From Betaproteobacteria bacterium (GTDB lineage Bacteria; Pseudomonadota; Gammaproteobacteria; Burkholderiales; Casimicrobiaceae), in NCBI GenBank assembly GCA_016704895.1, contig JADIZG010000040.1:1-33720 (forward strand): a DNA stretch of 33,720 bases, written 5' to 3'. A model generated the notes under the pieces. It was not told where the DNA came from and ran no database searches. It was given only the letters and a program-made list of their open reading frames with translations. This document shows, in pieces, positions 8,124 through 17,965 of this stretch (the first letter of the stretch is position 1; each line of letters opens with the position of its first letter). Both the position numbers and the translations under genes were made by a program.

Positions 8124-10460
8124 ATGATGAACGCGCAGGCGCCGTCGCGCCGAACACCTGCCCTGACGTCCCGCCGACCGGCGGCGGGCGCACCTGCGCG
8201 GGTGACGGCATACCGGGTGGCCTGCTGGGCCGTCGGGATCGCCGCGTGGCTGCTGCTGTCGTTCGCCGCGGGCGCCGGTCCGGTCGAGTCGGCCGGCGCG
8301 GCCCGATCGGACCGAGGCGCCGAGGCGTCGTCGTCCCTCCTGCGCCGCCTGAAGCCAGCGACGGCGACGCCGTCCCGCTCGCGCTGACGCCGCTCGCGCC
8401 CGCGCCAGGCGAGCGCGAAAGGCGCTCGACCTCGCTGACGTCTACCGCTTCTTCAACCGTGCGACCGGCGTCCACTTCTACACGGCGGACGCCGCCGAGC
8501 GTGCGCACGTCCTCGCGACCTGGCCGCACTTTGCCGACGAGGGCGCGGTGTGGCGCGCGTTGCGGACCGCCGACGCCGGCACCGTTCCGGTGTGGCGGTT
8601 CTTCAACCGGGACACCGGTGCGCACTTCTACACGACCGACGCACACGAGCGCCAGCGCATCCTCGTGACCTGGCCGCAGTTCGCCGACGAGGGCGCGGCA
8701 TTCCACGCCTACCTGTCGGACGCGTTCGACCGCGCGCCGGTCCACCGCTTCTACAACACGCAGACGCGCACGCACTTCTACACGGCGCAGGACGACGAGC
8801 GCGACTTCGTGCAGCGCACGTTCCCGCAGTTCGCCTACGAGGGCGTCGCCTACTATGCGGTCGGCCTCGCTGCGGGTGCCGGCGCGGCGGCGAAGCGCGA
8901 CGCGTTCCGGCTCGTCGACCAGGCGACGTTCGGCGCGACGCCCGCGGACGTCGACCGCGCGCTCGCGATCGGCGCCCCCGCGTGGGTCGACGAGCAGCTC
9001 GCGAAGCCCGCCTCCGGCTATCCGGCGAGCACGTTCTGGTACGAGTCGCTCTACGAGAACGACAACTGCACGTTCGGCTCGGCGAACGAGTCGGCGGCCT
9101 ATCGATGCGCGGTCGACCAGCTCACGCTGACCGGTTGCGCTCGCGGTTCTTCACCAATGCGCTCCACGCGCCCGACCAGCTCCGCCAGCGCGTCGCATGG
9201 GCGCTGTCGCAGATCTTCGTCGTGTCCGGGATGAAGGACCCGGACATGGAGACCGCGTACGTGCAGGCGCGGTGGCACCACGCGCTCGCCGAGCAGGCGT
9301 TCGGCAACTTCGAGGGCCTGCTCCACGCGATCACGATGTCGCCGGCGATGGGCCACTACCTCGACATGGCCGACAACGCGAAGGCGGATCCGGCCGAGGG
9401 CACCGAGCCGAACGAGAACTTCGCGCGCGAGCTCCTGCAGCTCTTCTCGATCGGCGTCGTCGAGCTCAAGCGCGACGGCACGCCGCTGCTCGACGCGCAG
9501 TCGCAGCCGGTGCCGAGCTACGGCCAGGCCGAGGTGCGTGCTTTCGCGCGCGCGCTCACCGGCTGGACCTACGCACCGTACCCGGGGGGGCTGGCCAAGC
9601 ACGAGGAAGACCAGCGCTATTACGGGTCCCCGATGGTGGCGGTGGCCTCGCAGCACGACACGGCGGCGAAGCGCCTGTTGCGCGGCATCTCGCTGCCCGC
9701 GGGCCAGACCGCGGACGCGGACCTGCGCGCCGCGCTGCGCAACGTGTTCCTGCACCCGAACGTCGGGCCGTTCATCGGTCGCCAGCTGATCCGCCACCTC
9801 GTGACCGGCTCGCCTTCGCCGGCGTACGTCGACCGCGTGGCCGCCGTGTTCGACGACGACGGCGCCGGCATGCGCGGCAACCTGAAGGCCGTCGTCCGCG
9901 CGATCCTGCTCGATCCGGAAGCGCGGAGCGCCCCCGACGCGAACCCGCGCTATGGCCGCTTCCGCGAGCCGGCGCTCTACGTGACCGCGTTCCTGCGCGG
10001 CGTCGGCGCCGCGAGCGACGGCTACCAGCTCGACGAGGTGACCAAGGCGATGGGCCAGAACGTCTTCTACGCGCCGTCGGTCTTCAACTACTACCCGGCC
10101 GAGTACCGGATCCCCGGCACCGACGTCGTGGCGCCACCGATGGGCATCCACAACACGAACACGGTGCTCGCGCGCAGCAACTTCGTCTACGCGATGCTGT
10201 GGGAGGACGGGATCTGGCCCGACGAGGACATCGCCGGCGCGATCGGCACGAAGGTGGCGCTCGCACCGTGGGCGGCGCTCGCCGCCGACTCGCGCAAGCT
10301 CCTCGCCGCGATCGACGACCGGTTCTACGGCGGCGCCATGCCCCCGGGCGTCAAGGCGGCGATCTACGACGCGCTGGTGCAGATCGACGACGCGCAGGAG
10401 CGCGCGCGCACCGCGCTGTTCCTCGCGACCACGGCGTTCCAGTTCCAGGTCGGCCGGTGA
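8124..10460 (+). CDS. DUF1800 protein with DUF5648 repeats (copy 1), frameshifted
   Basis: The ATG at 8124 opens a membrane/signal segment (WAVGIAAWLLLSFAAGAGP). The frame ends in a stop at 8385-8387, but DUF5648 repeats continue in the next frame, followed by the DUF1800 opening FRLVDQATFGATPADVDRAL. Near 9131-9140 it shifts back to the original frame at RFFTNALHAPDQLRQRVAWAL and runs clean through NENFARELLQLFSIGVVELK, ARALTGWTYAPYPGG, FLHPNVGPFIGRQLIRHLV and APSVFNYYPAEYRIPG to the stop at 10460. Alignment with copy 2 shows one base missing at the second break. The total span is a multiple of three, so the two indels cancel. DUF1800 is an exported family of unknown function, nearly always next to a DUF1501 gene, as here (11 bp away). 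Whether the breaks are real or sequencing errors is open. Confidence 0.8.
8440..8866 (+). repeat. Three DUF5648 repeats in DUF1800 copy 1
   Basis: Three units of roughly 45-50 residues follow the pattern RF(F/Y)NxxTxxHFYTxxxxER, then WPxFADEG or FPQFAYEG. Examples are VYRFFNRATGVHFYT, VWRFFNRDTGAHFYT and VHRFYNTQTRTHFYT. This is the DUF5648 signature, an extracellular repeat family often attached to secreted enzymes or Ig-like arrays; a carbohydrate or surface-binding role is plausible but unproven. Confidence 0.8.
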
Positions 10461-10471
10461 GGGGGGGCTCC

Positions 10472-11839
10472 ATGAGTCGTGTCGACACGATCCGGCGCCG
10501 CCTCCTGCTCGCGGCGGGAGGCCTGACGGCGTCGGGCCTCGTGCCGCGCCTGTCCGGCCTCGCGCTTCCCGGCGCGAGCGCGCAGTCCGCGCAGGACTAC
10601 AAGGCGCTGGTCTGCGTCTTCCTCTACGGCGGCGCCGACAGCAACGACATGGTCGTGCCGCTCGACGACTATGCGGCCTACGGCGCGGTGCGCGGCCGCG
10701 GCGGCATGGGGCTCGACGCGGGCGAGCTCGTGCCGATCCTGCCGGCCTCGACGGGCCGTCGCTACGGCTTCCACCCGGCGCTCTCCGACCTCGCGCCGCT
10801 GTTCGCGGCGAAGAAGGCCGCGGTGGTCTGCAACGTCGGCACGCTCGTCGCGCCGCTGACGCGCGCGCAGTACCTCGCTGGGGCCAAGTCGCCGCGCAAC
10901 CTGTTCTCGCACTCGGACCAGCAGCTGCAGTGGCAGGGGCTCGTCCCCGGCGCGCTCGTCAACACGGGCTGGGGCGGCCGGATCGCCGACCGCACCGACG
11001 CCGGCAATCCGGTGCTCGCGATCCCCGGCGTGATCTCGCTCGACGGCGACGCGCTTTTCACGGTGGGCGAGAGCTCGGTGCCGCTCGCGCTGCCCGGCGA
11101 CGGCGGCAACGGACTGGCGGGCGACCCCGACACCCCGTGGGGCAGGATCCGGCTGGACGCGATGCGCCGGCTGCTCGCGGTCGAGCGCGACAACATCGTC
11201 GTCGCGAAGGCCGCCGACACGATGGACCTCGCGCTGCGCAGCGCGGAGACCGTCAACCGCGCGATCAATGCGGATCTGCCGGTGGTCGACGCCGCGTTCT
11301 CCGGCGTCTACTCGGGGCTCGCCGACCAGCTCCGCCGCGTCGCCACGCTGATCGCGGGTCGCAACGCGCTGGGCGTGCGTCGCCACCTGTTCTTCACCGC
11401 GATGGGCGGCTACGACACGCACGCCAGCCAGCGGGGCGAGCTCTGGAGTCGCTACGACGAGCTCGGCCCCGCGCTCGCCGCGTTCCAGCGCGCGCTCGAC
11501 GCGCTGGGCGTCGCGGCCGAGGTGACGACGTTCACGCTGTCCGACTTCAATCGAACCTTCCGCGTCAACGCGAACGCCGGGACCGATCACGCGTGGGGCG
11601 GCCACCAGATCGTGATGGGCGGGGCGGTGAAGGGCGGCACGTTCTACGGGACGTTCCCGACGCTCGCGATCGGCGGCCCCGACGACGCCGGCGACGAGGG
11701 GCAGTGGATTCCGACGACGGCGCTCGACCAGGTCGGCGCGACGCTCGCGCGCTGGTTCGGCGTGCCCGGCCCGGCGCTCACGCAGGTCTTCCCCAACCTG
11801 GGGGCGTTCGCGGCGCCGGACCTGGGGTTCCTCACCTGA
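10472..11839 (+). CDS. DUF1501 family protein (copy 1), probable Tat substrate
   Basis: This 455-residue protein begins MSRVDTIRRRLLLAAGG, a twin-arginine-like signal ending near ASAQSAQ. Conserved DUF1501 blocks follow: LVCVFLYGGADSNDMVVP, YGFHPAL, NLFSHSDQQLQWQGL, NTGWGGRIAD, MGGYDTHASQ, LSDFNRTF and GTDHAWGGHQIVMGGAVKGG. DUF1501 belongs to the alkaline phosphatase/sulfatase superfamily; the D-x-H and D-H pairs are candidate metal ligands, but no activity is known. It lies 11 bp downstream of DUF1800 copy 1, with a G-rich purine tract as Shine-Dalgarno. It is a diverged paralogue of the gene at 16398 and is free of frameshifts. Folded export by Tat would suit a metal-loaded enzyme, while its DUF1800 partner probably uses Sec. 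Confidence 0.9.
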   Translation: MSRVDTIRRRLLLAAGGLTASGLVPRLSGLALPGASAQSAQDYKALVCVFLYGGADSNDMVVPLDDYAAYGAVRGRGGMGLDAGELVPILPASTGRRYGFHPALSDLAPLFAAKKAAVVCNVGTLVAPLTRAQYLAGAKSPRNLFSHSDQQLQWQGLVPGALVNTGWGGRIADRTDAGNPVLAIPGVISLDGDALFTVGESSVPLALPGDGGNGLAGDPDTPWGRIRLDAMRRLLAVERDNIVVAKAADTMDLALRSAETVNRAINADLPVVDAAFSGVYSGLADQLRRVATLIAGRNALGVRRHLFFTAMGGYDTHASQRGELWSRYDELGPALAAFQRALDALGVAAEVTTFTLSDFNRTFRVNANAGTDHAWGGHQIVMGGAVKGGTFYGTFPTLAIGGPDDAGDEGQWIPTTALDQVGATLARWFGVPGPALTQVFPNLGAFAAPDLGFLT

Positions 11840-11858
11840 GCCCCGGTGCGCCGGGCTC
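11838..11858 (+). terminator. Hairpin at the end of the first pair
   Basis: GAGCCCCGG and CCGGGCTC pair with one bulged C around a TGCG loop, starting inside the DUF1501 stop codon. T-rich sequence (ATTCGTCCGTCATATTTCTT) follows. It probably separates the first pair transcriptionally from the second. Confidence 0.5.
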
Positions 11859-11989
11859 GATTCGTCCGTCATATTTCTTGGCGCACACCGTGGTTCGGGC
11901 CGCCGCGCCACGAGAAACGCCCGCGAACTCTGCCCAAGCCTGCAGGAAGCGCCCCGCGCCGGGCGACCCGCGCCATTCGAACGTCATGA

Positions 11990-12170
11990 AGCCGGTAGGG
12001 GTAATTTTTCCGCGTGTGCCAGAAAATATAAAAACACCATTAAAACAGTATGTTACAATTAATCGTTCATGTGACACTGACATAAACTGTGGATCGCTGA
12101 CTGCCGTTGGTCGGCCAGACATCAAATGGGGCTTGATTGTAAAGTTATGCCGATGGAATAATCGCACCAG
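11990..12170 (+). promoter_or_regulatory. AT-rich upstream region with sigma-70-like promoter
   Basis: This part of the 389-bp gap before the second DUF1800 gene is strikingly AT-rich compared with everything around it (runs such as ATATAAAAACACCATTAAAA). A candidate promoter has -35 TTGATT (12133-12138), an 18-base spacer and -10 AATAAT (12157-12162), ending 66 bases before the ATG at 12229. A strong Shine-Dalgarno sequence, AGGGGAGG, lies at 12212-12219. The second pair therefore appears to have its own promoter. The AT content could also mark a site for a nucleoid silencer or a recent insertion. Confidence 0.5.
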
Positions 12171-12228
12171 GGTCGGAGCGCGCATCGCGTCCACCCGGGG
12201 GCGAAAACGGCAGGGGAGGTCCGAAGCG

Positions 12229-15200
12229 ATGCGTCAGACGAATACACCCAGGGTCGGTCTTCGCGCATTCGCGCGCCATTGCATCGGCCTCGCCGCCCTC
12301 GTGCTCGCCGCGCTCGCGGGCGCAGCCCAGGCGCAGCTGCCGTCGCCCGTGTTCCGGTTCTACAACACGCAGACCGGGACGCACTTCTACACGATCTCCG
12401 TCGCGGAGCGCGATCTCGTGCTCGCGCGCTACGCGCAATTCGCCTACGAGGGGCCGGCCTACTACGCGTATCCGGCATCGCAGGGCGGGCAGCTCCCCGT
12501 CTACCGCTTCTACAACACGCGGACCGGCACGCACTTCTACACGCAGTCGGAGGCGGAGAAGAACTTCGTCCTGGCGACCTACCCGGTGTTCGCGTTCGAG
12601 GGCCCGGCGTACTACGCGCCCGCGGGGGCGAGCTCGGGCAACGTCCCGCTGTTCCGCTTCTACAACCAGAACACCGGCGCGCACTTCTTCACGACCAACG
12701 CCGCCGAGCGCGACATGGTGCTGCAGCGCTGGCCGTTCTTCGCGTACGAAGGCACCGCGTACCAGGTCTACCAGACCGGCGCGGCGACGCCGGGCGTCAA
12801 CATCCTGCCCACCGCGAAGCTCACCGTGTCGCCCGGGTCGGTGCCCACCGTGCCCGCGATCGTCACGCTCAGCGTCGAAGCGTCGGATGCCGACGGCAGC
12901 GTGATGCGCGTCGAGTACTACTCGGGCGCCACCAAGATCGGCGAGACGGTCATCGCGCCGCACTCGATGAACTTCCCGATCACGATCGCCGGCAGCTATT
13001 CGTTCAGCGCGATCGCCTACGACAACAGCAACGCGTCGACGTCGACGTCGACGGTCGCCGTCAATGCCGCGGTGGTCGCCAACGTCGCGCCCAAGGTCAC
13101 GCTCGCGACGTCGACGACCTCGCTGCCGGCGCCGGGCGTTGTCACGCTGACCGCGACCGCGACCGACGACGACGGCACGATCGCCAAGGTTTCGTTCTAC
13201 GACGGCGGCTCCAAGATCGGCGAAGTCGCGTCGGCGCCCTACGAGCTCGCGTACAACGCGGCGGTGTCGAAGTCCTACAACTTCAAGGCGATCGCGACCG
13301 ACGACAAGGGGGCGACCGGAACCTCGGCCACGATCGGCGTGACCGTCGGGCCGGCGACCAACGTGTCGCCCAAGGTCTCGCTGGCGGTCTCCCCGACGAC
13401 GCAGTCGTCCCCGGGGCCCGTGACCCTCACGGCAACGGCGTCCGACACCGACGGCACGATCGCGAAGGTCACGTTCTACCAGGGCGTCACGATGATCGGC
13501 GAGGCGACGTCCGCGCCGTACACGGCATCGTTCACGACGACGACGAGCAGGCACGGTCTACAAGTTCACCGCGGTCGCCACCGACAATCTCGGCGCGACC
13601 GGCTCGTCGGCCGAGATCGGCGTCACGGTCGGCACGGTGAACGCCGCGCCGAAGGTCACGGTGACGAGCTCGCCGGCGAACCAGGGCGTGCCCGGGCCGC
13701 TGACGCTCACCGCGAACGCCACCGACACCGACGGAACGATCGCCAAGGTCGCGTTCTACAACGGCGGCACCAAGATCTCCGAGGACACGACGTCGCCGTT
13801 CACGGCCACGTTCACGACGACGACGACGGGGACCGTCTACAAGTTCACGGCGGTCGCGACCGACGACAAGGGGCTCTCGACCACGTCGACCGAACTCGGC
13901 GTCACCGTCGGGTCGGTCATCAACGCGGTGCCGAAGGTCTCGCTCTCCGGCACGCCGACGTCGCAGACGACGCCCGGAACGGTGACGCTCACGGCGTCCC
14001 CGACCGACAGCGACGGCACGATCACGAAGGTCAGCTTCTACGCGAACGGCCAGAAGTTCGCCGACGTCCTGACGCCGCCGTTCACGACCTCGTACACGAC
14101 GACCAACACCGGGACGATCTACAAGTTCTACGCGATCGCCACCGACGACCGCGGCGCGACGGCGACGAGCCAGGACGTCAACATCTCGGTCGGCACCGGC
14201 ACCAACAACGCGCCGAAGGTGACGCTCGCGGTCGCCAGCACGCAGATCGCGTTCCCGGGCACGGCGACGATGACCGCCACGGCGAGCGACGTCGACGGCA
14301 CGATCGCGCGCGTGAGGTTCTACCAGAACGGAACGCAGCGCGGAGAAGTCACGACGCCGCCGTACACCTTCAGCTACACGACGACGGTGCCGGGCATCTA
14401 CAAGTTCAAGGCGATCGCCACCGACGACAAGGGCGCGACGACGTCGACGGCCGAGGTCCCGGTGACGTCCGGGACGCCGACCCAGCTCAACAAGAAGCCG
14501 ACGGTGTCGCTGTCGCTGTCCAACACGCTCGTGATGGCGCCGGCGACGGTCACGCTGACCGCGACCGCGAGCGACACCGACGGGGCGATCCAGAAGGTCC
14601 AGTTCTACCGCAACGGCGCGAAGATCGGCGAGAAGACCGCGACGCCGTTCACGTTCACCGACACGATCGCCTCGTCCGGCAAGGTCAGCTACCACGTCGA
14701 CGCGACCGACGACGTCGGCAACGTGAACACGACGCTGCAGCAGGTGGTCTCCGCGCAGGTGCCGCCGGCGGTCGCGACGACCGACCCGGACATCTGGCGG
14801 CTCCTGAACCAGGCCACGTTCGGCGCCTCGCAGGCCGAGGCCGCCAGCGTCAAGTCGCTGGGCATCACCGGCTGGATCGACGGCCAGTTCGCGAAGCCGG
14901 TCACCGGCTACCCGGCGAGCCGCTACAACAAGGTCCAGCTCGCCGAGACCGCCGACTGCACGACGCGCGATCCGCTGGGCAACAACTACCCGTCGAACTC
15001 GCCGCAGGCGATGTGCGTGCGCGACCACCTGTCGCTCGCGATGGTGCAGCGCGACCTGTTCACCAACGCGGTCTACGGCGGCGACCAGCTGCGCCAGCGC
15101 GTCGCCTGGGCGCTGTCGCAGTTCCTGGTGATCTCGGGCGTCGAGCGCGACCTGTCCTACGCGCACGTGATGGCGCGCTACCAGCAGATCATGTTCGACA

Positions 15201-16396
15201 ACGCTTTCGGCAACTTCGAGACCATCCTCGCGAAGATCTCGGTGTCGCCGGCGATGGGCAACTGGCTCGACTCGGTCAACAACGACCGGCCCGACGCGAC
15301 GAAGAACCGCGTGCCGAACGAGAACTACGCGCGCGAGATCATGCAGCTGTTCAGCGTCGGGCTGGTCGAGCTCAAGTCGGACGGCACGCCGCTCCTCGAC
15401 GCGAACGGCGATCCGATCCCGACCTACGACCAGGACGACATCAAGCAGTTCGCCCGCGTGTTCACCGGCTGGACCTACGCGAACCCGGACGGCAGCGCGA
15501 TCACGAAGAAGAACGCCGTCTACTACGGCGCGGACATGGGCGTCTTCCCGGGCACCGCGACGACCGGTCACGACACCGACGCGAAGACGCTGCTGAACGG
15601 CACGACGCTGCTGGCCGGCCAGACGGCGCAGAAGGACCTGGCCGACGCCGTCCACAACGTGTTCGTTCATCCGAACACAGGGCCGTTCGTCGCCAAGCTG
15701 CTGATCCAGCGGCTGGTCACCGGGAACCCGTCGGATGCGTACGTCGGGCGTATCGCGGCCAAGTTCGCCAACAACGGTTCGGGTGTTCGTGGCGACCTGA
15801 AGGCGGTCGTGCGGGCGATCCTGCTCGACGCGGAGGCGCGCGGCGCGGCCAAGGCCGATCCGGCGTTCGGATCGCTGCGCGAGCCGGTGCTGATGATCAC
15901 CGGGCTCGTGCGGGCGCTGAACGGGGTGACCGACGGGGCGGCGCTGGGCGACCGGACCTCCACGCTCGGCCAGCGGCCGTACTACGCGCCGACGGTGTTC
16001 AACTACTTCCAGCCGGACGAGACGATTCCGGGCACCTCGATCCTCGCGCCCGAATTCGGCATCCACGACAGCAACTCGGCCGTCACGCGGACCAACCTGG
16101 TCTACTCGCTCGTGTACAGCGGGATCGCGCCGGACCAGACGCTGCCGGGGGCGACCGGCACGCGCCTCAACACCTACCAGTTCGACCAGTACGCGACCGA
16201 CGCCGCCGTGCTGACCGACAAGGTCGCCGAGATGCTGGTCGGCGGCGCGCTGCCGGCCGCGGCGCGCACCGCCGTGATCAACGCCGTGAACGCGGTGACG
16301 CTGTCCGCGACGCCCACGGCGCAGCAGTTGACCGACCGCTCGCGCATGGCGGTCTACCTGATCGCTTCGTCGTACCACTACCAGGTCCAGCGCTGA
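12229..16396 (+). CDS. DUF1800 protein with DUF5648 and Ig-like repeats (copy 2), one frameshift
   Basis: The ATG at 12229 has a strong ribosome site. A Sec signal ends near residue 35 (AALAGAAQAQ). Three DUF5648 repeats follow (12349-12774), then seven Ig-like domains (12802-14755), then the DUF1800 domain from about 14780: IWRLLNQATFGASQAEAASV, DQLRQRVAWALSQFLVISG, PNENYAREIMQLFSVGLVEL, FTGWTYANPDGS, NVFVHPNTGPFVAKLLIQRL. The frame breaks once, near 13540-13555, inside an ACG-repeat stretch of the third Ig domain. The span of 4168 bases is one more than a multiple of three, so one extra base is the simplest explanation. Corrected, the protein has about 1388 residues. The stop is one base before the DUF1501 ATG at 16398. 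Compared with copy 1, the added feature is the Ig stalk, which would hold the domain away from the cell or bind a surface. Confidence 0.85.
12349..12774 (+). repeat. Three DUF5648 repeats in DUF1800 copy 2
   Basis: The units FRFYNTQTGTHFYTISVAER, YRFYNTRTGTHFYTQSEAE and FRFYNQNTGAHFFTTNAAER are each followed by an FAxEGxAY closing motif. They are more alike than the three units in copy 1, and sit directly after the signal peptide. Confidence 0.85.
12802..14755 (+). repeat. Seven tandem Ig-like domains
   Basis: The units start at about 12802, 13081, 13360, 13640, 13922, 14204 and 14488, a period of 279-284 bases (about 93 residues). Each carries PxVTLxATAxDxDGTIxKVxFY, a short xGxxxGE strand, and a YxFxAIATDxxGA closing motif: the bacterial Ig-like fold of the Big_7 type found in secreted carbohydrate-active and adhesive proteins. 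The third unit is 280 bases, one more than the 279 of its predecessors, which pins the frameshift there. The array is absent from DUF1800 copy 1. Confidence 0.85.
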
Positions 16397-16397
16397 C

Positions 16398-17777
16398 ATG
16401 AGCACGAACCGCCGACAATTCCTCGCACGTTCCAGCGCGCTGACCGGCGCGGCGATGGCCGGCGCCTTCGGGCGCTTCGGCATCGAGTCCGCCAGCGCGC
16501 AGGCCGCCGACTACAAGGCGCTGGTCTGCCTGTTCCAGTTCGGGGGCGCCGACAGCAACAACATGGTGGTCCCCGACACCGACTACGCGCAGTACGGGCT
16601 GGTTCGGACCGCGGGTTCCCAGGTCGGCATCCCCCAGGCGAACCTGCTGACGTTCACGGCGTCCAGGCAGGGCGGGAAGTCGTACGGCTTCCATCCCAGC
16701 CTCCAGCCGCTCAAGGACCTGTACGACCAGAAGAAGCTCGCCATCGTCGCGAACGCCGGCACGCTGATCGCGCCGATCACGATGACCGAGTACAAGGCCG
16801 GGATCAACCGTCCGCCGAACCTGTTCTCGCACTCGGACCAGCAGATGCTGTGGCAGGGCCTGCTGCCGGGCGAGATCGTGCGCACCGGATGGGGCGGCCG
16901 TCTCGCCGACAAGCTCGCGTCGATGAACACCGGGCAGAAGATCCCGACGATGGTGTCGGTGTCGGGCACGCAGGTGTTCAACTCCGGACACGACACCAGG
17001 CCGTTCGTGATTCCGGGGAACGGCGGCGTGCTGCTGTCGGGGCAGGGCGCCGACGCCGTGAGCACGGCCCGGTACAACGCGCTGCGGACGCTGCTCGGGA
17101 CCGGCGGCGGCAACAAGATATTCGACGGCGCAGCGTCGATCCTCGACAAATCGCTGTCGGCTGCCGACGCCGCGAACCCGTACCTGACCGCGACGCTGCC
17201 CGCGACCATCCAGACGGCGTTCACGGTCGGCGGCACCCTGCTCAACACCGGTCTCGCCAACCAGCTGAAGCAGGTCGCGCGGCTGATCGAGGCCCGCGGC
17301 GCGCTCGGCGTCAAGCGCCAGGTCTTCATGGTCAACATCGGCGGCTGGGACACGCACTCGAACATCCTGACCAACCAGGCCAACCTGTTCGGCCAGATGG
17401 CGCCGGCGATGCGCGCGTTCTACGACTACACGGTCGCCGCGGGCATCTCGACCAACGTCACGACGTTCACGATGTCGGACTTCAACCGCACGTTCATCGG
17501 CAACCAGACGATCGGCACCGACCACGCGTACGGCGGCAACTACCTCGTGATGGGCGGGGCGGTGAAGGGCGGCGACATGTACGGCACCTACCCGCAGCTC
17601 TTCCTGAAGGGTCCCGAAGACACGGGCAGCAACGGGGCGTGGCTGCCGACGACCTCGGTCGACCAGATCGGCAACACCCTCGCGACCTGGTTCGGCATGT
17701 CGGCGGCCGACATCGCCTACACGTTCCCGAACCTCGCCAACTGGTCCGCCGGCGTGCGCAACGTCGGCTTCATCTGA
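16398..17777 (+). CDS. DUF1501 family protein (copy 2), Tat substrate
   Basis: This 459-residue protein starts one base after the DUF1800 copy 2 stop, so translation is probably coupled. The N-terminus MSTNRRQFLARSSALTGAAM is a classic Tat signal (RRQFL), cleaved near ASAQA (residue 36). Conserved blocks match copy 1: FGGADSNNMVVP, NLFSHSDQQMLWQGL, RTGWGGRLADKL, NIGGWDTHSN (Asp318, His320), TMSDFNRTF, and GTDHAYGGNYLVMGGAVKGG (Asp375, His376). It ends WFGMSAADIAYTFPNL and VGFI. The family is in the alkaline phosphatase-like superfamily; the Asp/His pairs are plausible metal ligands but the substrate is unknown. It forms the second half of the second DUF1800-DUF1501 pair. Confidence 0.92.
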   Translation: MSTNRRQFLARSSALTGAAMAGAFGRFGIESASAQAADYKALVCLFQFGGADSNNMVVPDTDYAQYGLVRTAGSQVGIPQANLLTFTASRQGGKSYGFHPSLQPLKDLYDQKKLAIVANAGTLIAPITMTEYKAGINRPPNLFSHSDQQMLWQGLLPGEIVRTGWGGRLADKLASMNTGQKIPTMVSVSGTQVFNSGHDTRPFVIPGNGGVLLSGQGADAVSTARYNALRTLLGTGGGNKIFDGAASILDKSLSAADAANPYLTATLPATIQTAFTVGGTLLNTGLANQLKQVARLIEARGALGVKRQVFMVNIGGWDTHSNILTNQANLFGQMAPAMRAFYDYTVAAGISTNVTTFTMSDFNRTFIGNQTIGTDHAYGGNYLVMGGAVKGGDMYGTYPQLFLKGPEDTGSNGAWLPTTSVDQIGNTLATWFGMSAADIAYTFPNLANWSAGVRNVGFI

Positions 17778-17812
17778 ACCGATAGCTGGCGCGAGGCGCG
17801 CCGACGTCCCCC

Positions 17813-17874
17813 GCGGTCCTGCGGCTGTTGCCTCACCGGCCGAGCACCCCCCTGCGACGCCGACGCAGGACCGC
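17813..17874. repeat. 11-bp inverted repeat with 40-base loop
   Basis: GCGGTCCTGCG (17813-17823) and CGCAGGACCGC (17864-17874) are perfect reverse complements, located between the second DUF1501 stop and its hairpin terminator. The function is unknown; it may be part of the transcript's 3' structure. Confidence 0.5.
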
Positions 17875-17882
17875 AACTCTCT

Positions 17883-17913
17883 CGATGCCGGCCGGGCTTT
17901 CCGGCCGGCATCG
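17883..17913. terminator. 13-bp perfect hairpin after the second pair
   Basis: CGATGCCGGCCGG and CCGGCCGGCATCG flank the 5-base loop GCTTT, followed by CGCTTCTCC. This is a very stable stem 106 bp after the DUF1501 stop, well placed to end the operon. Confidence 0.65.
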
Positions 17914-17965
17914 CGCTTCTCCTCCATCGACCGCTCACGCCCGCCGCGCACCGGTCCAGGAACGC

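Noticed and set aside
12060..12085. CRP-like site (TGTGA-N6 half-site) upstream of DUF1800 copy 2
   Set aside because: Only one half-site matches; the second half deviates from TCACA, so it is not supportable.
13540..13560. Programmed ribosomal frameshift in DUF1800 copy 2
   Set aside because: The break has ACG triplets, with no slippery heptamer, stop codon at the shift or clear downstream pseudoknot; an extra base explains the length better.
12349..14755. CRISPR or DNA-level tandem repeat interpretation of the periodic sequence
   Set aside because: The periodicity is at protein level with units of about 280 bases and diverged nucleotides; there are no short identical repeats with unique spacers.
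13532..16483. Nearly 1000-codon minus-strand open frame opposite the second DUF1800 gene
   Set aside because: It is the composition shadow of the Ig and DUF1800 coding sequence, with regular arginine/valine periodicity that mirrors the repeats.
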